A DNA stretch of 64,000 bases from Pseudomonas sp. P8_241. Its GTDB lineage: Bacteria > Pseudomonadota > Gammaproteobacteria > Pseudomonadales > Pseudomonadaceae. The notes under the pieces were generated by a model. That model was not told where the DNA came from and searched no databases. It saw only the letters and a list, made by a program, of their open reading frames with translations. Below, piece by piece: positions 47,556 to 55,991 of this stretch (position 1 is the first letter of the stretch; each line of letters begins with the position of its first letter). Position numbers and translations under genes: made by a program. The DNA is taken from positions 3,236,001 to 3,300,000 of the forward strand of contig NZ_CP125377.1 of assembly GCF_034008315.1 (NCBI RefSeq), in the 5' to 3' direction.

Positions 47556-48229
47556 ATGAGATTGCTGTTTGAGCGTCAGCTACGCTTTGCGGATGAATTG
47601 ACCGCCGAAGAATTGGTGATCCTTACCGGTTTATCCGCTGCGCTTGTCCTCACGCCGCTTGTATTGATTCGGCATTTCAAGGCAATAGAAAGGGCGAAAG
47701 TCGAGCACGAACGAGCACGTATCCGGCCACCCATGACGTGCTGACGGAACTGCCCAACCGCTACCTCTTTGCCGATCGTTTTGAACAGGCCATCGACAGT
47801 TGGAAAGTGAACGGGACACCGTTTGCCGTGTTATTGATCGACCTGGATCACTTCAAGGAAATCAACGGCGAATGTGGCCATGAGGCAGGCGATCAAGTAC
47901 TTCGAACGGTGGCGAATCGCATGTTTGAGGCGACTCGCGCGTGCGATACAGTCGCACGTTATGGCGGGGATGAATTCGTCATTCTGCTCGCGGATATTTT
48001 CAGGGCCGACAGTGCTGAAAAAAAGGCTGAGAGTTTGTTGGAAGCCATCGTACAGTCAGTGAAGACAACCGTTGCAGAACGATCACTCTCGTGCAGTATC
48101 GGGGTTTCACTGTTTCCTGTTCACGGCCAGAGTCTCGACACCCTGCTCAAGACGGCAGATCAGTCCATGTATGGCGTCAAACAATTAGGTCGCAAGGGCA
48201 TTGCCATGACTGAAACCCGAGAGACCTGA
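47556..48229 (+). pseudogene. Diguanylate cyclase (GGDEF), frameshifted
   Basis: The 5' piece (47556 to about 47720) encodes one membrane helix (LVILTGLSAALVLTPLVLI) and a linker, and as written ends at 47742-47744. From about 47720 another frame reads YPATHDVLTELPNRYLFADR and then a full GGDEF domain, with RYGGDEFVILL and an I-site RxxD (RACD) five residues before it. Without an indel at about 47715-47722 the protein would be one membrane-anchored diguanylate cyclase. The catalytic domain itself is intact and could be made from an internal start (GTG 47738). Confidence 0.75.
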
Positions 48230-48362
48230 TCTGGTTGGGAACCGAGGCTGGCGGCGTGACTACGAGCTAAAAGAGGTTTTGCCCAAAGCACTGAGCAGGC
48301 CAGGAGTCGCAGCAGCATCCGCGGTTCTGGATGGGGTAAGCCCTGCAGGTTTGCCGAACACG

Positions 48363-49025
48363 TTATTTCGTGCAGAAGTCGTCGATAAATCGCTCATGGC
48401 CAGATGAGTCGATTCGCGATTCAACCGTCCATTTGCCGTCATTAAACACGACGTGATAACTCCAGCAGTTTCTAAACGGCTCTCTCACGTCGAGGGCCCG
48501 AAACTCACGCATCCGGTCGTATGAGCGAGCGTGGCTTCCATGTTTGATCAGCCAGGCAGCAGCTCTGATGAATTGCCCATGGCTGTAAACCAGGATGTTC
48601 TGAGCATCCTGGTCCGCAAGCTTTGCCAGCATTGCATCCGCACGCTCGAGTAGATTATCGAACGACTCAGCGTCAGGCCCATCGACAATCTCTGCGTCAC
48701 CGTTTTCCCAATAGTGTTGCGCAAATGGCTTTCGATCTGCCTGCGTACTGCCTGCGAAGCGGTTTGGGCTCAGATACGTAAACTCTTCGACGGGCCACAA
48801 TTGGAATGGAACGTGGGGGAAGCGTTCTACTGTAGGCAGTGCGGTTGCGATAGCACGTTCAAAGGGGGACGAGACGATCAGGTCGGGTGTGGTCGTGATG
48901 GATTCAACGAGCGCCCGAGCTTGAAGTTGGCCTTTCTCAGTCAGCTGTATCGAGTCCGGCGCTGTCGTGGCAAGGCCTGCGTTTGCCGCACTCTCAGCGT
49001 GGCGGATCAACCTTGCAACTTTCAT
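48363..49025 (-). CDS. Histidine phosphatase superfamily protein
   Basis: The protein has 220 residues. The RHG-type motif LIRHAESAAN (phosphate-accepting His) and the second His in VYSHGQFIRAA are present. No signal peptide, so it is cytoplasmic. Substrate class (phosphosugar, phosphoprotein or other) cannot be told. ATG 49025 begins the conserved part; the open frame upstream to 49142 has no family signal. Confidence 0.88.
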   Translation of the reverse strand: MKVARLIRHAESAANAGLATTAPDSIQLTEKGQLQARALVESITTTPDLIVSSPFERAIATALPTVERFPHVPFQLWPVEEFTYLSPNRFAGSTQADRKPFAQHYWENGDAEIVDGPDAESFDNLLERADAMLAKLADQDAQNILVYSHGQFIRAAAWLIKHGSHARSYDRMREFRALDVREPFRNCWSYHVVFNDGKWTVESRIDSSGHERFIDDFCTK

Positions 49026-49104
49026 TGCAGGCCCTCGGTTTGCTTTAGCGAGCACAAGATCGTCAGGATCACTCCAATGTGTTCCCAAAGCATTTCCCCA
49101 GCCA

Positions 49105-49329
49105 TTACTGTGAGCTGGTCGCCGGCAAAAGCTGACCAACAAAAGCCACTACCGGGCTCAAAAGCAAAGCCACTTCGTAAGGCAGGTGAATGACAGACTG
49201 CAGATAGCCAAGAACCACCATCGTGGCTTCACGGTAACTGATGCCCTCAACATTCGATGCAAAGATGAATGCAGGAGCCATCACCAAAACCATCGCCAAG
49301 AACCACACAAGACGGTATAGACCACCCAT
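49105..49329 (-). CDS. Small two-helix membrane protein, unknown function
   Basis: The protein has about 74 residues. Helices LVWFLAMVLVMAPAFIFA and a second near VALLLSPVVAFVGQLL. AGCGAGG lies 5 nt before ATG 49329; ATG 49371 and 49401 are further in-frame starts. It lies between the histidine phosphatase and an AbrB-type gene, all on the minus strand. No family recognised. Confidence 0.55.
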   Translation of the reverse strand: MGGLYRLVWFLAMVLVMAPAFIFASNVEGISYREATMVVLGYLQSVIHLPYEVALLLSPVVAFVGQLLPATSSQ

Positions 49330-49493
49330 TTTGACCTCGCTGAAACCCCTTCGTTTACCTTCTGGCTGCATGATAGCCAAATGATATTTTCGTCCGTGCA
49401 TCCTAAAGATATTTTGAGGTTAAGTCACCGAAAAGGTGCTAACTAGAGCCTTTCACTCTGTAAGGGAGGGTGGAAACCAAGGCGCCATTTCTC

Positions 49494-49727
49494 CTAGGCG
49501 TTGCCAATCTGTCCGCTATCCCAGGCCTCAGTGAGCTCGTCTATTCGATCCGCAATCTGAGGCGTTTTTGACAGGACAAGGCAACGCGTGTTGCCGACAA
49601 ACTCTTCGATCAGATACAACGAGTCACCCACATCGAGCTCCAACTCCTGCAATGCCTCGTCAGGAATTCGAATCGCACCGTCACCGTCCCATTCTTCGAT
49701 CATGATTTTCATAGGTGGCTTTCTCAT
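49494..49727 (-). CDS. AbrB/MazE-type DNA-binding protein, orphan
   Basis: The protein has 77 residues. The swapped-hairpin barrel pattern KIMIEEWDGDGAIRIPDEAL then ELELDVGDSLYLI is typical of MazE/AbrB. The C-terminus (SKTPQIADRIDELTEAWDSG) would bind a toxin in a toxin-antitoxin pair. GGAG lies 7 nt before ATG 49727. No recognisable toxin (MazF, PIN, RelE) is beside it, so it may be an orphan regulator. Confidence 0.75.
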   Translation of the reverse strand: MRKPPMKIMIEEWDGDGAIRIPDEALQELELDVGDSLYLIEEFVGNTRCLVLSKTPQIADRIDELTEAWDSGQIGNA

Positions 49728-49893
49728 GTTTAGTCTCCAGTTGCTCTGATTCTGCGGCCGTTCAATACCCATGGACTCACGGTGGTCTATTTGAAAGATT
49801 CGGATAATCATCAAGCCTAAGCTCAGCACATATCGCTATCCAGGGTCGGGTGCCGGCCTCGGTTTCCCAAGGCCGGACGTCAACAAACAGCAA

Positions 49894-50859
49894 CTATTTG
49901 CAGTTGCCTGCCTTTCGATATCCCGCAGCCTGGGCCTCAGATTCAGAGTTAAAAGTTATTTGGTTTTTCGCAGACACCTGACCATAGCCAGGGCACCCCA
50001 TTGAGAGGTGGTAGACCTGGCTTTTCCGATTGCCAATGATCGAACCTGCTCCGCTCGCGCTCGCCAGGTTTGGCTGAGCTGGAGCGCGGGGAGGATCAAT
50101 GGAAATGGCGCTGACCACCCCGTCACCAATTGCTTTATACCCTTGTGACCATTGACGCTCGCCCGTTACGAACGGATTGGAATGCCCCATGATGTTTGCG
50201 ATGCGTCGATCGCGCTCTTTCTCCCAGGACGATACCGGGTACTGCTTGTCCCAAGCCATCAACAGCTGTTGCTGCTGACGCGACATGCTCAGTTTGTATC
50301 TGTCGAACATGTAAAAGGTGGTCCGTGCGACCAGACCTTTAACCTCGTCGCGAGGCTCCGCAGCACGTTGGTCGAAATCTACTCGCGTCTTGCATTGCCC
50401 ATATTGCGGCGCAATCCCGGTGGCCATGCCGTAATTGAAATTACTGCGGTCGCCGTTCACCTCGCCAACAGATGGGTAGAGGTTGAACAGGTCTGCTTCC
50501 ATTGCTCGAAACACCGGATCATCGTCCACACAGTGCTCGCGCCCACCGTTCTTCCAGCATTGACGCTGGTTGCCGAATGTCCAGGCCGGAACGATGTGCT
50601 CCCACTCAGTCCGTTCTGCCCGACTCTCCTGTTTTCTGGCCTTTAGGCCGCATGACTCAGCATCGATACGACCACCTGATTTACCAACCCATGTCCATTT
50701 ACACCCGCAATACAACTCGCCCATCGGGCTGCTCGCCTGGTCGAGGTAGATTTTTTGTTTAGCTATGACTTTGGCTTCGGTAAAGGTTGAGGGAGGGCTT
50801 GCGAAGGCGGTGGTAATTACGGAGAGGGCAAGCGTTACTACGAACAGCAGTTTTTTCAT
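49894..50859 (-). CDS. Secreted endonuclease I (EndA-like) with C-terminal zinc-ribbon-like tail
   Basis: The protein has 321 residues. Signal peptide MKKLLFVVTLALSVITTAFA. Endonuclease I core: RTEWEHIVPAW (catalytic His), EADLFNLYPSVGEVNGDRSN and FNYG. Many cysteines in the mature part suggest disulfides. Residues about 270-321 (IIGNRKSQVYHLSMGCPGY then AAGYRKAGNC) match a short domain often added to secreted nucleases. It cuts extracellular DNA, for nutrient use, defence or biofilm control. Confidence 0.88.
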   Translation of the reverse strand: MKKLLFVVTLALSVITTAFASPPSTFTEAKVIAKQKIYLDQASSPMGELYCGCKWTWVGKSGGRIDAESCGLKARKQESRAERTEWEHIVPAWTFGNQRQCWKNGGREHCVDDDPVFRAMEADLFNLYPSVGEVNGDRSNFNYGMATGIAPQYGQCKTRVDFDQRAAEPRDEVKGLVARTTFYMFDRYKLSMSRQQQQLLMAWDKQYPVSSWEKERDRRIANIMGHSNPFVTGERQWSQGYKAIGDGVVSAISIDPPRAPAQPNLASASGAGSIIGNRKSQVYHLSMGCPGYGQVSAKNQITFNSESEAQAAGYRKAGNCK

Positions 50860-51000
50860 TGGATAACATTAGTTATTAAGGGAAGGGCGCGAATTATAGG
50901 CATATTCTTGGAATTTTCAGATGAATACTGGCCGCGATTGATTTTGACTTTTGATCTTGTGCGAATCCAGCGAACTTCAAAGTAGGCAGATCACCTTCGT

Positions 51001-51858
51001 GAGGTTTCACAGTTCACCGATGGCACTGAGCATCGCTGCGACCTGTTGATCGCCGCGGACGGTATCAAGTCTTCAATTCGTGATCATGTCCTCAACGGTC
51101 TTGGCCAGCCCCTGGTGGCACCGCGTTTCAGTGGTACCTGCGCCTACCGCGGGATGATCGACAGCCAACAGCTGCGTACAGCCTACCGGGCTCGGGGTGT
51201 CGATGAGCACTTGGTCGACGTCCCGCAGATGTATCTGGGGCTCGACGTACACATTCTCACGTTCCCGGTCAAGCAAGGCCGGCTGATCAACGTCGTGGCC
51301 TTCATTTCCGATCGCAGTCGCCCCGATCCGACCTGGCCAAGCGATTCTCCATGGGTGCGCAATGCCAGCCAGGAAGAAATGCTCTCTACCTTCAATCATT
51401 GGGGAGACGCTGCACGGGTGCTGCTCGAATGCATTCCGGCACCCACCCTTTGGGCTCTGCATGAACTCGATGAATTGCCGGGTTATGTCCATGGCCGCGC
51501 AGGGCTGATCGGCGATGCTGCGCATGCCATGTTGCCGCACCAGGGCGCTGGCGCAGGTCAGGGCTTGGAAGACGCCTGGCTTCTGGCGCGATTGCTCGCC
51601 GATCCTCAGGTCATGGACAGCCAGCCACAAGCGGTGCTCGAGGCTTACGACGCAATCCGTCGTCCCCGTGCCTGCCGTGTGCAGCGCACATCCTGGGAAG
51701 CCGGGGAGCTTTATGAATTGCGTGATCCAGCTGTATCCGACGACGAACAACTACTGGGGAAAACCCTCGCAGAGCGTTTCGACTGGCTGTGGAATCACGA
51801 TATGCAGTCCGATCTTCAAGAGGCTCGTGCCCAGTTGGGTTGGCGAGCCTCTGCCTAA
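51001..51858 (+). pseudogene. FAD-dependent monooxygenase (salicylate hydroxylase-like), 5'-truncated
   Basis: The text resembles the C-terminal two-thirds of NahG-type hydroxylases: DLLIAADGIKSSIRDHV, then LIGDAAHAMLPHQGAGAGQG (FAD pyrophosphate-binding) and LEDAWLLARLL. The N-terminal Rossmann GxGxxG and about 110 residues are missing. The frame reads back to about 51001 and then meets a stop. It cannot bind FAD as a full enzyme, so it is a remnant. Confidence 0.8.
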
Positions 51859-52142
51859 CGACTTGAACCAACATGCACGGAGGGAGCATCCAGCGGCTCT
51901 CTTCGTTCGTGAATGCATGGTGGTGCAAGATCAGCTAAACAATCGCCAGCGAAGGCAGATGCAGGCCGATGCTAGGTCAACTCTAATTGATTGATCTTTT
52001 GAGACCCGTTAGGCAGAAACCAAGTTAGAGTGTTCATTAGTGTCTGTTCATGAGGTCCCTACACTCGATTCGCGTAGACGCGCCAAGCGTTTCCAGCGAA
52101 CGAACCGGGCAAAAAAATCGTATCTCAATCGTTATGTGAAGA
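51859..52142. other. Intergenic sequence, 284 bp
   Basis: No supported gene. An open reading extends past 51858 in another frame but has no recognisable domain. Confidence 0.4.
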
Positions 52143-52775
52143 ATGAATCGTCCGCTGTTTGTTTCTCTAGATGGGCCCAAGGGAGCCGGCAAAACCACAC
52201 TGTTGGAAGCCGTGACGAAATTACTGAGGGCAGACAACAAAAAGGTGATCCGACTTTGCGAGAAAAAAAGCGATCCCTATAGGGGTGAAACAATGACCCT
52301 CGTTAACAAGCTCGTCAGAAATCCCACCCGGGATTTGGAGTTGAGGGTTTGTGAGCGCTTTGCTGATAGCCGTACCTGGATTTCCCGGAACGTGCTGACT
52401 AAACAGCCACCAGACAGCATCATCTTGATCGATCGCTGGTACCCGTCGGATGCCGCGTTCCGCCGGATAGTCCCGTTTGCAGAGATTCTACGGCTGAACA
52501 TTGATCGAAACGTGCAAGTGCCAGACCTGCATGTCGGGGTTATCACGGCTCCTGAAATTTCATGGGCACGGGCAGCGGCACGACGGCGTGGGCTGAGCAG
52601 TACTGTGATCCATAAGCTGGAAGAACATGTCGCTTGTACCAACGCGTTCGAGCGAGCGATTGCAGATCACGGCTGGGTTTTATGCCGCAATGAAGGAACG
52701 ATCGAAGACGCAACGATGCAGGTGATTTCTGAGATTTATAAAGCCCTTCGATGCCCCCTGGACGAGTCACGATAA
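52143..52775 (+). CDS. Thymidylate-kinase-like P-loop protein
   Basis: The protein has 210 residues, a usual Tmk length. P-loop LDGPKGAGKTTLLEAV, then FADSRTWISRNVL and DRWYPSDAAFRRI, the DRY-like base-binding region of dTMP kinases in altered form (DRW). It is clearly divergent from housekeeping Tmk and lies in an accessory stretch, so it may phosphorylate another nucleotide. The ribosome site before ATG 52143 is weak. Confidence 0.7.
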   Translation: MNRPLFVSLDGPKGAGKTTLLEAVTKLLRADNKKVIRLCEKKSDPYRGETMTLVNKLVRNPTRDLELRVCERFADSRTWISRNVLTKQPPDSIILIDRWYPSDAAFRRIVPFAEILRLNIDRNVQVPDLHVGVITAPEISWARAAARRRGLSSTVIHKLEEHVACTNAFERAIADHGWVLCRNEGTIEDATMQVISEIYKALRCPLDESR

Positions 52776-53052
52776 AAGCTGACCTGCAAGCCGATTGTGA
52801 CCGTCCGATATGTGAACAAGTGCCCGTCGGCACGGGCGCATGCTTGACGGTGTGGCCTGAATGACACGACGCAATGTTGTTGAGCACCTGCTGGCCTTTA
52901 CCGAGGCGCTTGAGCCGTTTTGGCATGCCGGCTGCCAGGAAAGTTTGCTCCTGCCGGGTGAAGGCGTTGGCGCAGGTAAGGAATAACCGCTTAACTCCAA
53001 GGGTTGAAGAAATGTATTCGACTCGCCTTCCTGCCACGCATAGAAGGTCGCC

Positions 53053-53925
53053 ATGGGCCTAGTACTGATCGATGAACAGTTGGTGTTTGACGAAGACAAC
53101 TTCTTGTTGTTTCGAGCCGATTGTGCAGACGAGGAGCCTTTACGCGTGGGCGCAATCGCCAGTCGATGCCTGGCCATGCTCTTGAGATCCGGTGGCACGG
53201 TAGTGCGTAAGCGCGAACTGATGGAGGGGGCGTGGGGCCAGTTCGGCCTGGAAGTAACCGACAACAGTTTGGCTCAGGTGGTCCGACAATTACGCCTGGC
53301 GCTGGAAAAGCTGCAACCCGATAGAGAGTTCATTCAGACGTTGCCGCGCATAGGCTACAAGCTCGCGGACAGTGTACGGGTCGAGGAAGTATCCAGCGTA
53401 TCGAAAGCCGTGCCCGTTGCGGGTGAAGCCGTCGTTGACCGCGAACGCCCCATCCTTGCTCCAGCCATGCCTGATACGGGGAGCCAGGATGCCGAACCGC
53501 CTTCGATCATGGCAATGCCGGCAGCAATGGAAAGTGCTTGCGATTCTCTGCCTGTATCACCGGTAACCTCGCCCGTACGTTGGGGGCTTTGGGTGGCATT
53601 ACTCCTGTGGGGTGCCCTTGCATTTTTGCTGGGAAGAATCGGGCTGCCCGCCTCGCCAGAGGTCATACCTCCAACGTTCGCTACGCCGGTAACAATAAGT
53701 GAGGTACAGGTCCATCTGTCCGCTCGAGACATACAACCCATGGCGCCGTCCTTCCTGCAACCCCTGGTGCTGCGCAGTCGTAAATTGGCGGAACTTGAGG
53801 GACTGTCACTGGACAATCTGCACCTTTATCTGTTGCCCGCCCGTCGTGGCGCCGATCAGATTCTCTGTGAGGGTGAACTTGAAAAAGTCGGTAGTCGCTG
53901 CATAGGTGTACAACAACATGACTAG
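53053..53925 (+). CDS. ToxR/CadC-like membrane-bound transcriptional regulator
   Basis: The protein has 290 residues. N-terminal OmpR/PhoB-type winged helix at about 10-105, ending in the family signature FIQTLPRIGYKL. A proline/alanine-rich linker precedes one membrane helix at about 176-198 (WGLWVALLLWGALAFLLGRI). About 90 periplasmic residues follow, including two cysteines (ILCEGE, SRCIG). It senses a periplasmic signal and binds DNA directly. The stop overlaps the partner gene by 8 nt. Confidence 0.88.
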   Translation: MGLVLIDEQLVFDEDNFLLFRADCADEEPLRVGAIASRCLAMLLRSGGTVVRKRELMEGAWGQFGLEVTDNSLAQVVRQLRLALEKLQPDREFIQTLPRIGYKLADSVRVEEVSSVSKAVPVAGEAVVDRERPILAPAMPDTGSQDAEPPSIMAMPAAMESACDSLPVSPVTSPVRWGLWVALLLWGALAFLLGRIGLPASPEVIPPTFATPVTISEVQVHLSARDIQPMAPSFLQPLVLRSRKLAELEGLSLDNLHLYLLPARRGADQILCEGELEKVGSRCIGVQQHD

Positions 53926-54418
53926 ATCTGGCGCAAACGCAGTCTGGTGCCTGGCCTTCCTTTTCGTCGGCCTGCTGGGCGTGGGGCTTGGGCGCCTGTC
54001 GGCAGAGCACGCTACCGGCCGGGATTTCTGGTGCGAAGGGGAAAGTGCGCATCAAACGCATTCTGAAGCGCGGCCGGGTTGGTTGACGATACGTTACAGA
54101 TTGGATTTGCAGCGCACCGGCCTGAGCCATATGCGCATGGTGGCCAAATTGATTGATGCCAACACCGGCACAGAACTGGGAACCGCACGTCGCAATAGCG
54201 CCTTTGAGGTGCAACAACAAGGACATCGTTTGCAAGTCAATGTTGTGAGTAATGCCCAAGGCGAAGCCGACAGCAAGAATCCTGAGTTGACGAGTACATT
54301 GGGCATGTTTATTTTTCGGCCAAACAGTAACTTGAGTTACTGGATACGGCCACTGACTGAAACTCGCTATCTCATTGATGATGGTAATGACATGTTCATT
54401 TTGTGCAGCCGGCGATAA
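53918..54418 (+). CDS. Small membrane-anchored periplasmic partner of the ToxR-like regulator
   Basis: The protein has 166 residues. N-terminal helix WCLAFLFVGLLGVGLGRL, then a periplasmic domain with WCEGES near the start and CSRR at the end. ATG 53918 overlaps the regulator gene by 8 nt, so the two are co-translated. The arrangement matches ToxR-ToxS and MarT-FidL pairs, where the small protein stabilises or modulates the regulator; sequence similarity to FidL is only a guess. Confidence 0.7.
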   Translation: MTRSGANAVWCLAFLFVGLLGVGLGRLSAEHATGRDFWCEGESAHQTHSEARPGWLTIRYRLDLQRTGLSHMRMVAKLIDANTGTELGTARRNSAFEVQQQGHRLQVNVVSNAQGEADSKNPELTSTLGMFIFRPNSNLSYWIRPLTETRYLIDDGNDMFILCSRR

Positions 54419-55087
54419 CACTGTTTAAACTTTCTTCGCGTCTTCCCCCGTTACCTTTGACACGGCTCATAACTTCTATGGATCGTGTATCACGGCGTTA
54501 ACTGCCCCGCGTTCAGCGTTACTTAAAGTTTAGTAAACGGGCGTCATGCTTCAACCAATAATGAAACGCGGGGTCTGAGCGGCTCTGCGCCACTGCAATA
54601 CGCCGATATCCCCCGCGCCAGTCCGCACGACTTTGGAGGTGCGACCGACTCCGGCGTTGTTGACCCGGAGATTGGCCTCTAGCCGCTGGAGGATACTTTG
54701 CAACGTAGCGGACGCCGGCCTGTCCGAGCGTGGCACTTGAAGGGTGCCTTTCATAAGTTTTCAGCGTTTTTCAGTGTTTTTCATCGTTCAGCGGCAGGCG
54801 GTTCAACCTATTTCAGAGCGGTTTTGTCGAGGGGATGTATTACTACGGCAGGACTTGGGAATGCCGACGCAGAACGGTGAAAAGAGCACGAGAATATTAC
54901 TTGGCAGGTTGTGTCCTGCCGCATCGCCTGCCTTACGTTTGATGAACGTCATCTTGTTGGCCAACTGGGTCAATGCGTTTATCTATTTTAATTTATAGTA
55001 CCTGTTTCTGGCTCGTAGGGATTAACGAACTGCCTGCTCAGGTCACTAGGCCAGTCAACTTGAGAAACGCCGCAACAGGATTTTCAA
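54419..55087. other. Gap, 669 bp, no supported gene
   Basis: Contains short open frames only: a minus-strand 67-codon frame at 54551-54754 and a plus-strand frame 54744-54998 ending in hydrophobic residues. Neither has a ribosome site or known domain. The region is the likely promoter zone for the sulfotransferase/autotransporter genes and may hold a binding site for the ToxR-like regulator. Confidence 0.45.
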
Positions 55088-55948
55088 ATGTTCAGTGATA
55101 CTTCTGTCAGGGACCAAGGCGTTATGACCTGCCCCGAGCACGCAATGCATTTCATTTCTGGCTTGCCCCGTTCGGGTTCGACTTTGCTGTCGGCCCTGCT
55201 ACGCCAGAACCCGCGTTTTCACGCGCATATAAGCAGCCCTGTGGCCGGCCTGGTCAATGAGCTGCTCAATGGTATGAGTGGCCAAAACGAGTTTTCGCTG
55301 TTTATTTCCGATCAGCAACGCCAACGCATTCTGCGCGGCTTGTTTGAGCAGTTCTATGGCAAGGAATACTCGGCTTCGGTGATCTTCGACAGTAACCGCG
55401 CCTGGTGCTCACGCATGGCCTTGCTGCACAGCCTTTTTCCAAACAACAAGGTGATTGCCTGCGTACGTGAGGTGCCGTGGATCGTCGATAGCATCGAACG
55501 TTTGATTCAACGCAATACGTTCTCGCCTTCAGCCATTTTCAACTATCAGGCCGGTGGCACGGTGTATAGCCGCGCCGATGCCGTGGCCAACGCCGACGGC
55601 ATGCTCGGTTACCCCTACAACGCCCTCAAAGAGGCGTTTTACGGCGCACACGCCAGCCGTTTGCTGTTGGTGCGCTACGAGAGTCTGGTCGACAACCCGC
55701 AGGCGGTCCTCGACGGCATCTATGCCTTTATCGGTGAGCCTGCCTTCAAGCACGACATGGACAACGTTCAGTTCGACGCGAGCGAGTTCGATCAACGGGC
55801 GGGCACACCCGGGCTACACGACGTCAGGCCCAGCGTACGGGCCCTCAGCCGGCCGACCATTCTGCCCCCCGATGTATTTGCTCGTTTTAGCAATGACGCT
55901 TTCTGGCAACACCCGCAACACAACCCGCACGGGGTCAAGATTCTTTGA
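55088..55948 (+). CDS. Sulfotransferase-family protein
   Basis: The protein has 286 residues, all cytoplasmic by prediction. The PAPS 5'-phosphosulfate loop is SGLPRSGSTLLSALL at about 24-37. The 3'-phosphate site is VIACVREVPWIVDSIERL, with Arg and Ser in the usual spacing. Such enzymes move sulfate from PAPS to a hydroxyl group of a protein, sugar or lipid. It lies 43 bp before the autotransporter gene on the same strand, so it is probably co-transcribed with it. Confidence 0.88.
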   Translation: MFSDTSVRDQGVMTCPEHAMHFISGLPRSGSTLLSALLRQNPRFHAHISSPVAGLVNELLNGMSGQNEFSLFISDQQRQRILRGLFEQFYGKEYSASVIFDSNRAWCSRMALLHSLFPNNKVIACVREVPWIVDSIERLIQRNTFSPSAIFNYQAGGTVYSRADAVANADGMLGYPYNALKEAFYGAHASRLLLVRYESLVDNPQAVLDGIYAFIGEPAFKHDMDNVQFDASEFDQRAGTPGLHDVRPSVRALSRPTILPPDVFARFSNDAFWQHPQHNPHGVKIL

Positions 55949-55991
55949 ATCCCCTTAGCCAAAAAAAATCAACAAAGCATAGGTTACATGC

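Noticed and set aside
47375..47557. 60-codon minus-strand open frame
   Set aside because: No ribosome site and no family; the start overlaps the 5' end of the GGDEF gene. It may be real, but nothing supports it.
49494..49727. Toxin-antitoxin module
   Set aside because: The AbrB/MazE-like protein is present, but neither neighbour resembles a known toxin; the two-helix protein downstream is over 160 bp away.
54551..54754. 67-codon minus-strand open frame in the gap after the ToxR-like pair
   Set aside because: No ribosome site, no domain, and short enough to arise by chance at this GC content.
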